Source of the DNA: Podospora pseudoanserina
Lineage: Eukaryota; Ascomycota; Sordariomycetes; Sordariales; Podosporaceae
DNA length: 64,000 nt
Direction: 5' to 3'
NCBI RefSeq assembly: GCF_035222485.1
Contig: NC_085923.1
Location: 3,410,001-3,474,000 of the forward strand
Shown here: positions 1 through 13,900 of the stretch, one piece after another
How positions within the stretch are numbered: the stretch's first letter is position 1
Layout of the letters: the number at the start of each line of letters is the position of its first letter
Translations under genes and position numbers: made by a program
Notes under the pieces: model-generated
What the model saw: the letters and a program-made list of their open reading frames with translations, nothing else
Database searches by the model: none
Told to the model about the DNA's origin: nothing

Positions 1-357
1 GCACTTTTAAATAATCTTAATCTAGTATAGTTAAATAATATATAATAATAACTTATTTTTATTATAATAGTTTAAATATTAATAATTATAACTTATATTA
101 TATACTACGGAACTATCTATTTATACCGGCTAGTTCCTCTATATATATAGACCCGTAGACCGTAGATTATTAATTTATAAACGGTCCTCGGTCCGCTTTT
201 AATTAGCCGATGCCGGACCGTAGACCGTAAGCCCTACCGTAGTCCCCGGTCTCTATTTTATTAATTCGTTACCTTTCTGGACCGTAAGCTCCGCTCGATA
301 GTATAGTTTAATTTTAATTAGTCCCTCGTAACCCTACTATCTTTTAGAACCGTAATA
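1..357 (-). repeat. Left (3') LTR of the fossil element
   Basis: This 357-bp copy matches 7052-7408 over its full length with no gaps. It is the most heavily RIP-altered of the three copies. The true outer boundary may lie a few bases beyond the window start. Confidence 0.8.
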
Positions 358-1149
358 TAATATTTTTTCTTTAAGCCGAAGCCCCTACGGCCTAATCTTT
401 TTTTATTATTAATTATATTATAGGTTTTTCCTTCCCTTTTCTCTTTACCTTTATTATATTTAACCGTATATAGAAACGTTATTATAAAATTAAATAAGCC
501 TTTACCCTTTCCTTTCGAATCTACCGCTATAGTTTTACTATAATATTATATTTTACTTATTTTACCGCCGAATCCTTTTATATTATAGCTTTTAGGTCCT
601 TACGGTACGCTAAATATATACGCCGTAAGATCTTTTATAATAAATTTAATATTAGTTTTATTTATAAATAAATTTTCTTTTTTTTTCTATACCGTAATTA
701 ACCGTTTTATAATAACCCGAACGATAAAAAAGTAAAATAAATTCGAGCGTAAAGAATAAAAGCTTAAAGATTAACTTTCGTAATTAACTATTAAATTTAT
801 CCGGGTAAAATAAATATATTACTCTCTTCGCATATATAAAAAGCGCTTTATCGCGCGAGGTATTTAGGAGGAGGATACCCAGGTAGCATAATCTACCGTT
901 ACGGCGCTTCTTACTTTTTCGCCGGGTACTCTTACGTAGCCAAATACCGCCTAGAATACCGTTTTATAGTCTCCTTACGCCCTAAATCTTTCTTTAAGCT
1001 TAAACTAGCTTTCCGACCTTTCCTTTAATCTTAACGTAGCCGGTCCTTCCTTCCTAACTATATTAAATACCGCTAGTAACGCGCCTTTTACTTTCTAAAG
1101 TACCTAAAGCGCGTAATATTATTTATATTTAATTTCCTTTATACCTTTT

Positions 1150-1219
1150 AACCTCGTAATATAGTATATAATATATCGATTACTACGTTAAAGGCGTAGG
1201 TTCGACTCCTATCGAAATT
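1150..1219 (+). other. tRNA-like sequence inside the RIP-degraded block
   Basis: A 70-nt stretch carries a good T-arm (GTAGG-TTCGACT-CCTAT) and end segments spaced like a tRNA acceptor stem. The D and anticodon arms are weak and look RIP-altered. It could be a decayed tRNA gene, a tRNA-derived SINE end, or chance resemblance. The anticodon cannot be assigned safely. Confidence 0.35.
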
Positions 1220-4200
1220 CTTTTAATTCCGTTTTATAATTATTTAGTTATAAGCCGGGGCTAAATCTTTTTACTTATTTAGGTTTTAGTCGGTCCGGAT
1301 ATTATTAATAAAATTCTTTTTACTTATTTAAGTAATTAAAGTATACCTATAATTCCTATAAGTTATTTATAACCGAATATCTTAATTAATTAACTAAATA
1401 CTTTAATTAACCTTTATTAAACCGTAAATTTAATATTTCTTTTATATTATACTTTTTTTCTTTATCTTCCGCTACTACTTATATATTAACTTTACTTATA
1501 TATAATACGGATTTTAAAAGTAAAATATAAAAGGTATATAATTATAGACGTATTATATTAAATAACTTTAATTCGAATACCGTTTTTAATAATTTTTTTT
1601 TAACTTTAAATAGTCTTACTTTCCTATAGTTTAGCTTTTTATTAAGTCTTTTAATATATAAATTACGTATAAAAAAGAATATTATATTTTTTCCTTTAAG
1701 GTAAAGTCCCTCGAGCTTTTTAATATTATAGTATTTCCGTATTCTTTTCTTTATAAACTTTAGTTTTTACTTAAGCTTACCGTAAAATATATATATTTTA
1801 TTTACTTTAATTTTAACTTTAAGTACCTTAACCGTAAGTCCTTATCGTAGATTTATTTTATAATCGAAGTTCGCGAAAAACGGTATAACTTTAATCGTTT
1901 TAATTAATAATATATTATATATTAATTATATTATAAATAATAATTTAATTTAATTATTTTACTCGAAATTAATATAATTCTATAAATATTATTTTATAAT
2001 TTAGTTAAACCGTTCCGTTTAACCGTTTATTTAAAGGTAATAAGCCGAAAACGCCTTATTTATTACCCCTAGCCTCGTTATTAACGCTCTTTAGAACTTC
2101 GATACGAACTTAATATCGCGGTCTATAATAAACTCTTTTAGCTATATATATATTAATATAATATACCGTAATACTATATCCGTTAATTATTTTATTAACT
2201 AAATTTCTTTATAAAATAAAAAATATATTTATTTAGTAAGCCTATCGACTACCGTTAATATATTATTATATTTAATACCGGTTACCGTATTTTTAAACTT
2301 TAGTAATTTAATAATAAAATCTATTATAATTAAACTTTATAGCCGTTTTACTACCGGTAATAGCTTTAAAAATCTATAAGGCTTATACCTCGTAACCTTT
2401 ATTCTCTTATATATATAATATAACTAAATAATTTTTTTAATATCGTTTTTAATCCCTAATTAATTAAAGTGCTATTTAATCTTTTTTATAATTTTAGCGA
2501 TACCTATATATCCTCCGAACTTTAATATATAAATCTTTATTATTAATACCGTTCTATTACCTAGCCTTACGTACGCTCGGTTTTTATATTATAGTTTTCC
2601 TTAACTATCTTTCTAAATACTTTATAGCTCTAGCTTTTCCTACTAATATTACTCTATAATATCGTTACTTAACTTCCTTTAATATTTATTAAAAATAGCC
2701 TTCTCGCGATATACTATATAATACTTTATTTACGGCTATAGTAAATACTTAAAAGTATTATTTAGCGCCTCTTTAAATAATAATAATAACTCTCTAGGTA
2801 TATCTTTATAGTAATCGGCTCGCCGGCTAAATATATTTACCCTAGCGTTCTCCGAACCTTTTTTATAATTAATTTAAAAATTAAATTCCGAAAGAAACTC
2901 TAACTATTATATTTACCGTACGTTAAAGACCTTCGTAATAATAAAGTATTATAGATTCTTATAATTTATATAGACCTATATTTTATATTTAATATCGTTA
3001 AAATATAACCTTTACTCCTCGAACGCTTCGATAATAATAAATAGTTCTTTATTATAAATTAAATAGTTTTAACGTATTTTATTAAACTTCTTCGAAAAGA
3101 AAGCTACCGGATATAACTTACTATTATCGTCTTACTACTTTAGCTATCTATCGATAGTATAGTCTAATATATCTACCTTAACCTCGAATAGTCGATTAGG
3201 GTCTAGTAATTTAAATACCAGGTCCTTTAAAATAGCCTCTTTTAGCTTCTAAAAACCCTACTTTTCTTTTTACCCTTACCGGAACTTTACGTCTTTTTTA
3301 ATTAAATAATTAAATAGCCTTATAATACCTATATAGCCCCGGATAAATATTCGATAAAAGTTTATAAACCTTAAGAATTCTTTAACGTATATTTATAATT
3401 ATAACGTAAATTAGTTTTTTATTACCGTAATTTTTCTTAGTTTTATATAAACTTTATTTAATAATATTAAATATTTTAAATATATTATTTTTTATATATA
3501 AAATTTACTTTTTTTCTTATTAATTAAAAGTCCGGCTCCGTATAGCGTATCGAGTATCTTTTATATATACTATTTATATTTCTTTAGAATATATAAATAA
3601 ATAAAAATATTATCGAAATAGTATATTATTATTTTATTAAAGTATTTCCGTATTATATAATTAACGAAAGATTAGAACGTCGCAGGTATATTAGTTAGCC
3701 TAAATAATATTATAAGATATTTAAAATAATTATAGGGTATACGAAACGTAATTTTCTATTCGTTTCTTTCCTTAATCTATATATAAGCGTACCCGATAAG
3801 TATATTTAAATATATAAAGTATCGCGCCCTTACTAATTAACTTTATAACTTAAATATTAATAGTAATAAGTAATTATTTTTTACCGTTTCGTTATTTAGT
3901 TAACGGTAATCTATATATAGTCGTAAGCTACTATCTTTCTTCGGTATAAAAAATATAGGGTATCCTACTAGCGATATAGACTCTTTAATATATTCTTTCT
4001 TTAAATTTTCGTTTAAATATTTCCGTAATTCTTTACTTTATTTATCGTTAATATAGTAAACCTTAAATAACCGTAGCTTAGTTCCTTCTTTTAACTTAAT
4101 TTTATAATCCTACGGTCCTTACTTTAAAAGCCCCTTTAAATATTTAACTATAAAGGCTAAATATCTTTAATATTTTACCGGTACTATCTTTTTCTTACTT

Positions 4201-7051
4201 TTCTCTACGTTATTATAATAAATATATTTATTAACCTCCGATATCTTTATTAATATCGTTAACCTTATTTTTTTAATTTTATTATTTATATCGATAAAAT
4301 ATATTATTATTTCCTATACTCTTTACGGTAGTACCGTAGAAGGTACTTATTTTATACTTTACTCCGTACGTACTCCTAATTTTCTATCGTTAATTAAATA
4401 CTTTTAAAGTTCTTTTAATCGTAAGTAATTACTATCCTTTTAATCGATATTTAAATTATAGTTTTTATATTATAACTATTTTAAAATTATTTTTTTCGAA
4501 GGTTCTATATTTATAATATTAAATATAATTAATATTATTTTTTCTTCGATTATAATATTTAAAAATAGTATTTCTCTATAGACTTTTTACGTAGGAAATA
4601 GACCTTATATAACTATTTATTCCTTCTTTTTCTTTTATAGTATACGGGCTTAGTATACGAACTATAGTAAAATTAAGTTCGTTTTTATATTACCGTTTAC
4701 TAATATTATTATTTAAAGATCTTTTTATTATATAATAACTTAAAGGCGTTTATTTTTTTTACTTTTTCCTTATATAATAACGACCTTACTAATAAACGCT
4801 AAATTATTATTTTATACTTTTACTTTACGTTAATACCTTTAAAAATATTATTTATAATCCGTTAAAGGTTAACGGCTTCTGTAAAGGGCCGCGAATCGTT
4901 TCCTAAACGGTTATATTATTTAAAAGCGTTTTTTTATTTCGGGTTATTTAATAATATAAATTTTTTTAATTATACCCGCTTAACTTCCTTCTATTTTCTA
5001 TCTTTAATATTCTTTCGTATCTATATTCGATAGCGGTTCTTCTATTTAATTTTAAGCGTTTTAGTTTAATAATATTATTTAACCTTTTTTCGTAAATATA
5101 TAACGTAATTTAGGTTTAAATATTATTTTAATATTATTTTTTTTTACGAACGTATATTATTATTTATATTTTAACTATTTATATATTCGACGTAATATCT
5201 TATATATTTTAATACGATCTATATAATTTAAAAGTTATCTTTTAGTTTAACCGGGTTTTAAACCTTTTATAAAATATAATCGTTTAGGTCTTCCTATTAA
5301 ACCTTTTTTTATCGGACTATAATCCTTTTAATTAATTATAATTTACTTTCTTTATTTACTTTATATATCGGCTAATAACTATATAGCGATTTACTTTAAT
5401 AGTACTTTATATATTTATATATAATATATTAAAATTAAAATACTTTTTAATATTTTAAATATTTAAAATAAAGCTATATCGTATTTCCTTTATAGGGTAT
5501 ATATTATATAGATATTAATATATTTTTTAGTAACTTCGCGATTTTAATACTAGCGACCTTCCTACCTTTCTAATACTCTTTTTAACTCTTATATAAAAGC
5601 TTTATAGGCTATAATATATCTTATAAAATAATAATTCTGTATTTATTATATTACTTTTTTAATATCGTTTATTTAATAGATCCTTACGTAAGACCCTCGT
5701 CTTTAGCGACCTCCGTAGTAATTTCCGTAATGATTTATATTAATTAATTTTATAATATTTATATTTAAAAATCTTTTTCCTCGTACTTCGCCTTTAACTT
5801 TTTTAAAGCTTCCTTTACCTTTTAAAACTCTATATCTTTTTATCCGGCGTATTAATTAAAGTTTTTTTCGGAATTTACCGCTTTACCTTATTAATACCCG
5901 ATAGCTATTACTTTTATAACCCTCGGTCCTTTCGATATAGTAATTAATATAATTCTTTTTTTTTTATTTAAGCCGTTTAAGTACTTTATAGTCCTTTTTA
6001 AAGTATTTTACTTTATTATAATTAAAATATTTAAAGTTATTTCTACCCTAACTCCGGCTTTATAACCTTTATTATTATATAGCATCGACGTTTATCGGTT
6101 CTAAATATATAGTACCGGAGTAATTAATATTAAAATATTTTTACTTACGCTTATCGTTAAAATAGTTATTACTAAAGTATCTTTTATAGTTATTACCGTA
6201 AGGACCTTTACTATAATTCCTTTTCTCCGTACGATACTCGAATTACCGATCGTTAATTTATATAGTTATAATAATATATTTATCGATAGTATCGGGCTTT
6301 AATTTTTTATATAATTTATCCTTTACCTTTTCCTTAAAGCTATAATAAAAGAGCTATATTAATCTTTTATCGTTAATAATATTACGTAAGCTATTAATTT
6401 TAAATTAAGCCGCGTAATTAATTATTAAATATATTTAGCGTAAACTTAAAAATCTTTTTTACGCGTACTTTACTTTATTATATTCCCTAAATACCTCTTT
6501 AAACTTAACCTTAAAGGTACGGTAACTCTCGAAATATTTTATAATAATTTTCTTTTAATACTTCCGCTTTTATTTATAATAATTATTAAGGATAGGCTCG
6601 AACTACGCGAAAGCTTTATCCTTAAGCCTAATAACCGCGAAAATTACTTTCGACTTTTTATTAATAAATTAGTTTAGGTATTAACGAAAATAGGTTTTAA
6701 ATTAAATTAAAAACCTTTTAAGCTCGGCTTTTTCTCCTCTATAGTACTCCGGCACTAGGAACTTAATAATCGATTTAAACGTAGTCGAAATAACGAAAAT
6801 CTACTCCCGGGTTTACTAAGCCTCGTTTTTAAGTTCTTTAAAGCGCTTAATAACCTGCTTTATAGTAAAGAATATATATCTGGAAGGTCCCTCGGTACCT
6901 AGGCTAAGCGGGACGCCTTTTATCTAAATATTTTTAAGTCCGGCTATAGTAATAAAAAAACGCTTTTAACTTATCCGTAATAGAGTTAAAGTAAATATAT
7001 AATATATAACGAACCCCTATCTAAAACCTTTAAAAGGGATATTAATTAAAG

Positions 7052-7408
7052 GCATTTCTAAATAATCTTAGTCCGGTATAGCTAAATAGTATATAATAAT
7101 AGCTTATTTCTATTATAATAGTTTAAATATTAATAATTATAACTTATATTATATATTACGGAATTATCTATCTACGCCGGCTAGTTCCTCCGTATATATA
7201 GACCCGTGGACCGTGGACCGTTAACTTATAGACGGTCCTCGGTCCGCTCCTAATTAGCCGATGCCGGACCGTGGACCGTAAGCCCTACCGCGGTCCCCGG
7301 TCCCTATCTTATTAGTCCGTTGCCCTTCTGGACCGTAAGCCCCGCTCGACGGCGCGGTCCAGTCTTAATTGGTCCCTCGTGGCCCCACTGTCTTCCAGAA
7401 CCGTAACA
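7052..7408 (-). repeat. Right (5') LTR of the fossil element
   Basis: The same 357-bp unit as at 1-357, moderately RIP-altered. It retains repeated GTGGACCG words that the left copy has largely lost. On the minus strand it starts TGTTACGG. Confidence 0.8.
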
Positions 7409-7709
7409 CTTACGCTTTACGAGTTTAAATTATTATTATAATTATGATTTTACTTTTGAAATTTATTATTAACGAATTTTTTTTTAAAAAAAATGCGTAT
7501 AAATATAAAAAACCGTAGGCAGAAAAATTATATTTTTGCCTTATTATTTTAATACAAAGTTTATAGTTTTATTTGCCCTGTAGAAATTATAACTGTGTGA
7601 GCTTACAGCTACCCGCACCCACGGTAAAGCCGGTGGCCGATTTTGCCCTATTTTGTGTGGCCGTAAGCACGTTTTTGGCAAAACGCAGCGAAATCTTTAA
7701 CACATCTGC

Positions 7710-8108
7710 GTGTGACGAACTCCTATCCAGAACCTCTGAAAAAGATACTAGTTAAAGGCACTTCTGAATAATCCTGGTTCGGTATAGCTAAACAGTGTAT
7801 AACAATGGCTTGTCCTAATCACAATAGTCTAGATACCAATGATTGTGACTTATATTGCATACTGCGGAACTGTCTATCTACACCAGCTAGTTCCTCCGTA
7901 TATATAGACCTTGGAACCGTGGACCTGACTTACAGACGGCCCTCCGTCCACTCCTCATTGGCCGATACTGGACCGTGGACCGTGAGCCCCACCGTGGACC
8001 CCGGTCCCCATCTTATTGGTCCGTTCTGTTCACCGTGAGCCCCACTCGATCGCCTGGTCCAGTCCTGATTGGTTCTTTATAGCTCCATTGTCTTCCAAAA
8101 GCGTGACA
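7710..8108 (-). repeat. Third LTR copy with a piece of leader (second element remnant)
   Basis: 7758-8108 is a third copy of the LTR, about 351 bp and only lightly mutated. Homology to the first element continues left past the LTR edge to about 7710, matching about 7005-7052, so this is an LTR plus the adjacent internal leader of a second minus-strand copy rather than a bare solo LTR. 7409-7710 is AT-rich and probably more of that leader or old flank; I see no gene in it. Confidence 0.7.
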
Positions 8109-8788
8109 AAATGGATTAAAAACGTAGTATTTTATATATAAAACTAATAGTTCAGTAATCGAAAAAGTATATTAAACGCGCCCTATAAGGTACGGAACGA
8201 TAAAGTAGACGGTACGGTATGTGTCTCTTTTAATAATATAATGTAGATTCAACCCTTTTTTGAGTGCCAATTATTTTGTGGTGAGAGTGCTTAGGTCTCT
8301 GCATCGGGTAAACTCGACAGCAGAGACGCAAATCTAATGAATTAATTGCCAGCCAAGAAGCTAGGGTCATCGAATACTTTGTGAACGGCCGAGAAAAGCT
8401 ACGAGGTGGTACTGTTACTCCACTACAAAGTATCGTACCTATCTACCAGTGTTCCATCCTGATACAACTATGCTGGCCCCATGTGAACCTGCATGGGTCT
8501 TGTGTCCAACTGCCCAACCTAAATGCAATGCAGGTACGGCTTCGCAAGGATCACACATCCACTGCTACGGTAAACAGATCTTGGCTTTTAGCAAGGCTCG
8601 AGGCCCTTGCAGCGGTCAGGCTGACCAGGCTTACGCTGTAGTTAGTCTCTCGCCAATACAACCATTCCTGTTCCGCCAGCCTATATAGCAAGTCAGATCC
8701 CTCTGCAATCTGGACTCGAAGACTGGTTCACCAGGCTTACGCTTTAATCCGAGTCCCTCCGGTCGCCATCCATCCATTGCAGATCACC
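8109..8788. other. Transition from RIP DNA to gene space; upstream region of the LysM gene
   Basis: 8109-8270 is still AT-rich and partly RIP-like, then composition becomes normal. Short open frames here show no recognisable protein. The last 150 bp hold promoter-like sequence for the LysM gene. Confidence 0.5.
8681..8690 (+). promoter_or_regulatory. Putative TATA box of the LysM gene
   Basis: The sequence CTATATAGCA lies about 100 bp upstream of the LysM start codon, with a CCAAT word about 30 bp further upstream. Position and sequence fit; no direct evidence of use. Confidence 0.35.
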
Positions 8789-10227
8789 ATGTTGTCCTCA
8801 ACATCTACCCTTGTCCTCCTTGGTGGTCTTTTCTCGGCTGTGGCCGCTGGAAAACCTGCCTCCGTGGTAAAGGCTCGCGACGGCCTCACGCCGTCGCTTC
8901 CCTATGACCCAAACACGACAAGCCAGTGTTTTTGGTGGGCTGATATCACCTCAGCCACCACCTGCGACACCATTGTCAGGGACAACTACATCACTCTGGA
9001 AGAACTGAGGCGCTGGGTAAGATATCTGCAGTTCTATCTAGACCAAATCTGACCGGAGTCACTTACCATATCCTTTAGAACCCATCACTTGCTAGCACCT
9101 CAGGCTGTACCTTGCAGGTCGGAAGGTCGTACTGCGTTGAGGCCATTGATGACTCGGAGCCTTCGCCAGGACCCTCGTCAACCTCAACCTCGAGCACAAC
9201 GAGCGTGTCCTCCGCCTTGACTTCCAGTTCCAGCACTGTCGTTGTGACCACCTCCACTTCCTCTTCATCTACTGTCGCTCCCCCAGTAACAACCACGAAG
9301 CCCGGAAATGGTATCACCACGCCTACCCCCACGCAGGCCACCATTGTTGACAACTGTGACGCTTTCCACTTTGTCACGACCGGCCAGACCTGCGAGGTGG
9401 TTGCTTCGCTCTACCGGATCTCTCAGGATCAGTTCAAAGCGTGGAACCCCAGCGTGGGTGCTTCTTGCACTGGACTGTGGGCTAATGCTTACGCTTGTGT
9501 ATCCATCATCGGCCATGAGCCGTCGCCCACCACACCCGGCAACGGCATCACCACCCCTACCCCAACTCAGGCCACCATTGTCAACAACTGCGATGAGTTC
9601 TATTTCGTCGTGAGCGGTGACACTTGCGAGAGTGTAGCAGCAAAGCACGGCATCACCCAGGCTCAGTTCCTCAGCTGGAACCCAAGCGTAGGCTCAACCT
9701 GCACTGGACTCTGGGGCAACGCCTACGCCTGCGTCTCCATCATCGGCCACACCCCTACCAAGCCTACCACCACCACTAGCGCCGGCAATGGCATCGCCAC
9801 CCCTACCCCTATCCAACCCAACATGGTCAAGAACTGCGATCTTTTCTACAAGGTCAAGTCGGGAGACACCTGTGCCGCTATCGCCGCGTCAAAGGGAATC
9901 ACCGTGGCCCAATTTACCTCTTGGAATCCCTATGTTGGGTCTGGCTGCACTCTCTTGTGGTTGGATTATTATGTTTGCATCTCCATTGTTGGACACACCC
10001 CCACGCCTGTCAACCCGGGCAATGGTATTCAGACGCCTACCCCGTATCAGGATGGAATGACTAGCTCGTGCAAGACCTTCCACTTTGTCCAGTCTGGCCA
10101 GACTTGCCAGACCATCACTCAGCGCTACGGGATTACTCAGGCAAACTTTGTGAGGTGGAATCCGGCTGTTAGGAACGACTGCACTGGCATGTGGGCCAAT
10201 GCCTATGTCTGTGTTGCTGTTTTGTAG
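8789..10227 (+). CDS. Secreted five-LysM chitin-binding protein
   Basis: Two exons (8789-9016, 9079-10227) with a 62-bp intron give 458 residues. The start is the ATG in CACCATG, directly before a signal peptide (residues 1-20, ending AVAA). LysM1 (about 46-98) is interrupted by the intron. A Ser/Thr-rich linker (about 100-150) follows, then four very similar LysM modules at about 168-221, 246-298, 328-380 and 407-457. Each has paired cysteines and a WNP core and is introduced by a GNGI-TPTP spacer. LysM modules bind chitin or related N-acetylglucosamine polymers, and secreted fungal LysM proteins often shield hyphae or hide chitin fragments from host immunity. An effector role is inferred; a role in self-wall binding or against bacteria is possible. 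There is no catalytic domain. Confidence 0.92.
9017..9078 (+). other. Intron of the LysM gene
   Basis: GTAAGA..TTTAG, 62 bp, phase 0. Splicing joins the RRW and NPSL residues of LysM1 and restores the WNP core shared by the other modules. Confidence 0.9.
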
Positions 10228-10928
10228 ATAGGGGGTCGACGTGGAGATGCGTTGGGGATAGGGGCTGGCTCAATCTGGGGAATAGATCTCTTGTAACACA
10301 GTTAGGTGGATATCCAAAGGTCCTCATGTAATTAGTTTTGAACAATCGAACTGTGAAAGACAAGGGTCCAAAAGGAGCCAGCCAGCGGCCATAATACTGA
10401 GAAGCACTGTGGCCAACGATGTGATTTGAGACCTGTTTGTGAGATATCGAGGACTAACATGAGGAGGGTGATGGCTGAATATATACAGGATGCCCCTGAA
10501 TACCTCAGAGACACAGTATGATCTGGGGGCAATGACCCTGCTTTCCAACACACGCAACCTTTCGGTACAGACTACTCCTACTATTTAGTATCGAATCACC
10601 CTGTTTCGTTGCCTGCGACAGCCGTCCTTCGAATGACCTGCACGCTTTCCGAGCTGCATAAGACCCGTGTAACCCTCCCGACCTTGCCCTTGTTAGCTGC
10701 TCTGATTCGACCGACGGAATAGTTGAGTTGTCATTGCGTGCAGTACTCTGCACTCCGCCACAGCAGGCAGCCCAGAGTCAGTGGCACTGGGAACCCCCGC
10801 TCTTTTCTTCCCGACAACCCCGTTAGATTCGAAGACTGTCTTCTGCATCTATCATCCCGCATCGACTCTTGCTAAAGATTTCAAGCTACCCACTTTACCT
10901 TGCATCATCGCGCACTTTCTTTGGCATC
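10228..10928. other. Intergenic region
   Basis: The 3' flank of the LysM gene and the upstream region of the decayed ankyrin gene. I see no gene here. Confidence 0.5.
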
Positions 10929-13900
10929 ATGGCCGACGCACTGGCCGTTAGGGGCCTGGCCGCTAGCATTGTTTCACTCGGTATTCAGGTTGGTGGCGGC
11001 ATCATCAAGCATCTCGATATGATCAAAGGACGGGATGTAATATCGGTACGCGAATTTTATGGACGCCATGGTTGATGGAAACATGAATCTCTAACCCAAT
11101 TTGTTAGCCTGTATTCGGCGGCTTGTTGACAGTCTTACGGAGAACTTGCGAATTCTCGAAGCGTGCTCGATATTCCTTCAACCAAGCTACCCGGTTCCAA
11201 CAACGGCCTTGATGCGTAATCTCACGAATGTTGCGGCAGAGCTGAATTCTTTCTTTGAAGGAGCGTCTTGCCCATTTCACTGCGCAGGGCCAATCATCGA
11301 TTCGTGACAGCAACCATGATCTTGGCAATCGTATTCAGGATTCCCATTGTTAACAGGCCGCAAATTACCTCCAAGTCACAGACCAACTGCTTGCCATTCA
11401 GAATTCGCAATACGTTTATGCCGATACCTTCGATGCTCTCAAGTCTCAAGCGACATTGCATCACATCGAGCTCATCGAGAACAGTCAAGCCACAGCGCAG
11501 AGGCAAATCGAACTCGGGATTCAACTTCTTAATGAAGTCAGTCAACTGAGAGAGATCACTCGGAATTTCATCAAGGACCATGACAGCGGTGGTGTTAAGA
11601 AGGGCAAGAATGTATGGTGATCTGCCTTGCATGCGTGACAGGGTGGAGACAACTGACCTCAACACCTAGGCTACACTCCATCTTGCAGCCGACACTACCA
11701 TCTACCGACTTCTCTCGCAACCTAACGCCTTGAGAAACCATCTGTGATTCGAGTTTGCCTTCTATAAAAACACACAATCAAGTCTCGGACGGTGTGACTT
11801 CGCATGGATCAACGTCAAACAGCCCAGGGTTTGAAGAACTCGTAAGCTCACTGTTAGCCGCAAGCTTGGTGTGCTAGTGTCGCCCGCGTACGCGGCGCAT
11901 GCGAAAGGACTGGCAGTTTAGCCATTTTGGCTCTTTGTTCAAAATCATCGACGTTGAAGAGTCGCACTTTCGAGGTTGTTCCTTTGACAAATCATCACTT
12001 CTTACAACACGGGAACGGCAAGTAGGTATCAGATTCACAGGCTTAAGACGACTTTGCCGAAAGGCCATACAGATGTCAGTTACCTTGGCCTATGGAGCTG
12101 GTGGCTACAGTAATGGGAAGGCAGCCTCGACTTGATTCCCCATGGTGGACGCCAGGATTGCACCAGCTTGGAGGATAGTGGGAGTATTGGCGTCTTTGGC
12201 AGCGCATTTGCTCGAACCTCGGATGCGGTCTGAAACGACTTTAATGCGGTGGAAAGATTTTGCCGCATTAGCATTTGCTAAGATATTGTGGTTGTTTCGC
12301 ACAAACGCAGCATCACCTTTGGACGTGAATGAGAATAACCAGTCGTTGATTTGTGAACTCCTTGATAGCGTAAGTTTACATTTTCTTTACGTACGTGCGG
12401 GCCACAATGCAGACACTTTGCAATACGGTGTTAGCTCACATTCGCTTTTGTTTACCTAGATCGCTTGGGAATTCGTAAGTGGTTGGAATTCTCGAAAAGA
12501 AGGCGTCAATCTTGAAGTTGCCCCTTCTTTAATTTGCTTCATCAAATCGTTACTCGACTCTGGAATCCCCCTAACAAGGTACCTATATTCACCAACTATC
12601 AAAACCACAGGACCATCGATCAATCGCGTTTTGACTAACATACATCCCAAAAGGTCGCCGCTGGGTTCTTTCATCAACCATTTCAATTCTTCCTGCACTC
12701 TTATATTCTCAGACATCATGGACCTGGTTATTTCCAAATTCGGCCGAGGTAGTCACCAGTGATCAAATCGATGAATTTTCTTCCAAGCTGGTCGGTTTCC
12801 CGATCCGTGGCTCGGTGTTTAGAGCTGCTGTGTAGGTGGGTACCTTATTTCCGTACCTCCGTGAGCAGACTTGGTATCTTTGAGAAAATCCAAGCAAAAG
12901 AAATTGAAGTAGCAGAAGAAATTTGATATGCCTAGGTACTGACTGACTGTTGTAGTCTTGGGTTGCAACGCACTGAGTGAAGCCATCATCACCGATAACG
13001 CACACCAGGTTGAACTTTTTACGACCCAGTACCCTTATATGCTAAGGGAATATAACGTCTTGGGCCAAACTCCATTTCATCTCGCTGTTGGTAATCCGGA
13101 ATGTTTACGTTTACTACTCGCTGTAACAAAAGAAACATCGCTTTTCCATGAGATAGACAATCACGGTCAGACGCCACTAGCATGTGCCCTTTACCTTAGC
13201 GCTAGAAAGTGCAAAAATCGCACTGCACCATCTCAATGTACCGATTACATTTGTTCCCAATCAATACTTCTTCTCCTGGAAGCCGGGGCATCGCTTTATC
13301 TTTTCCGGGACGGTGGCACAAGCCGACCAGGCCTAACATATCATCTGCAAGGCTTCCTATCACAGGCTTCTGAGCAAGGAAAATGGACTTATGCAGAATA
13401 TGTCAAGCAGCAGAGAGAAGTCCTGAAGGCTTTTGCGCTTCAGTCTCTTCCGCGCAGCAAGTGGGATGTTTTGGGCCTCACCAATCTTGATGTCCTGGAC
13501 GCCAAAATTCCAGCTGTGGCCCAAGCCCTTAACGAACAAGGCACCGAGATACCTGATTTCGCGGAAAACTTCAAAACTGGCACCTACAAAGACCCGGGAT
13601 ACTACTTATCGTTGTATATGCTGCTAGGCAATCTTCACGACGCCGATATTTTCTAGGATCTCGGCTTTAGGGATACATGCTTGCCATTGTTTCCAGGCTA
13701 CGGGCATGACGGCTACAATTCACTCGACTATCTGTACTGGCTTCATAGCCACGGGGTAAATTCTCATTCACCTATCATTGATCCCTCTCTCGATGGTAGG
13801 ATTTCTCTCCGTGCACATTTGGTGCTCTATGAGCTTGGATACTCACTCTCGTTTGACGATTCGTGGGTCGGATTTGGCAATAAGCACTGGTTTCACCACA

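Larger units (their letters stand above)
1..7408 (-). mobile_element. RIP-degraded Ty3/gypsy-type LTR retrotransposon (fossil)
   Basis: Two 357-bp copies of the same sequence bound this AT-rich block and align without gaps; the left copy starts at or just inside the window edge. On the minus strand the LTR would begin TG and is preceded by a purine-rich tract (363-372), as expected for a 3' LTR. Near 3590-3645 the minus-strand translation still resembles the catalytic YxDD region of gypsy reverse transcriptases, which fixes orientation and family. The order expected for the family (gag at high coordinates, RT/RNase H mid, integrase toward the left LTR) is inferred. No open reading frame survives; the element is broken throughout. 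Depletion of CpA/TpG with retained CpG is the RIP signature. It is old enough to have been saturated by RIP, but the aligned LTRs show it inserted as a whole element. Confidence 0.8.
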
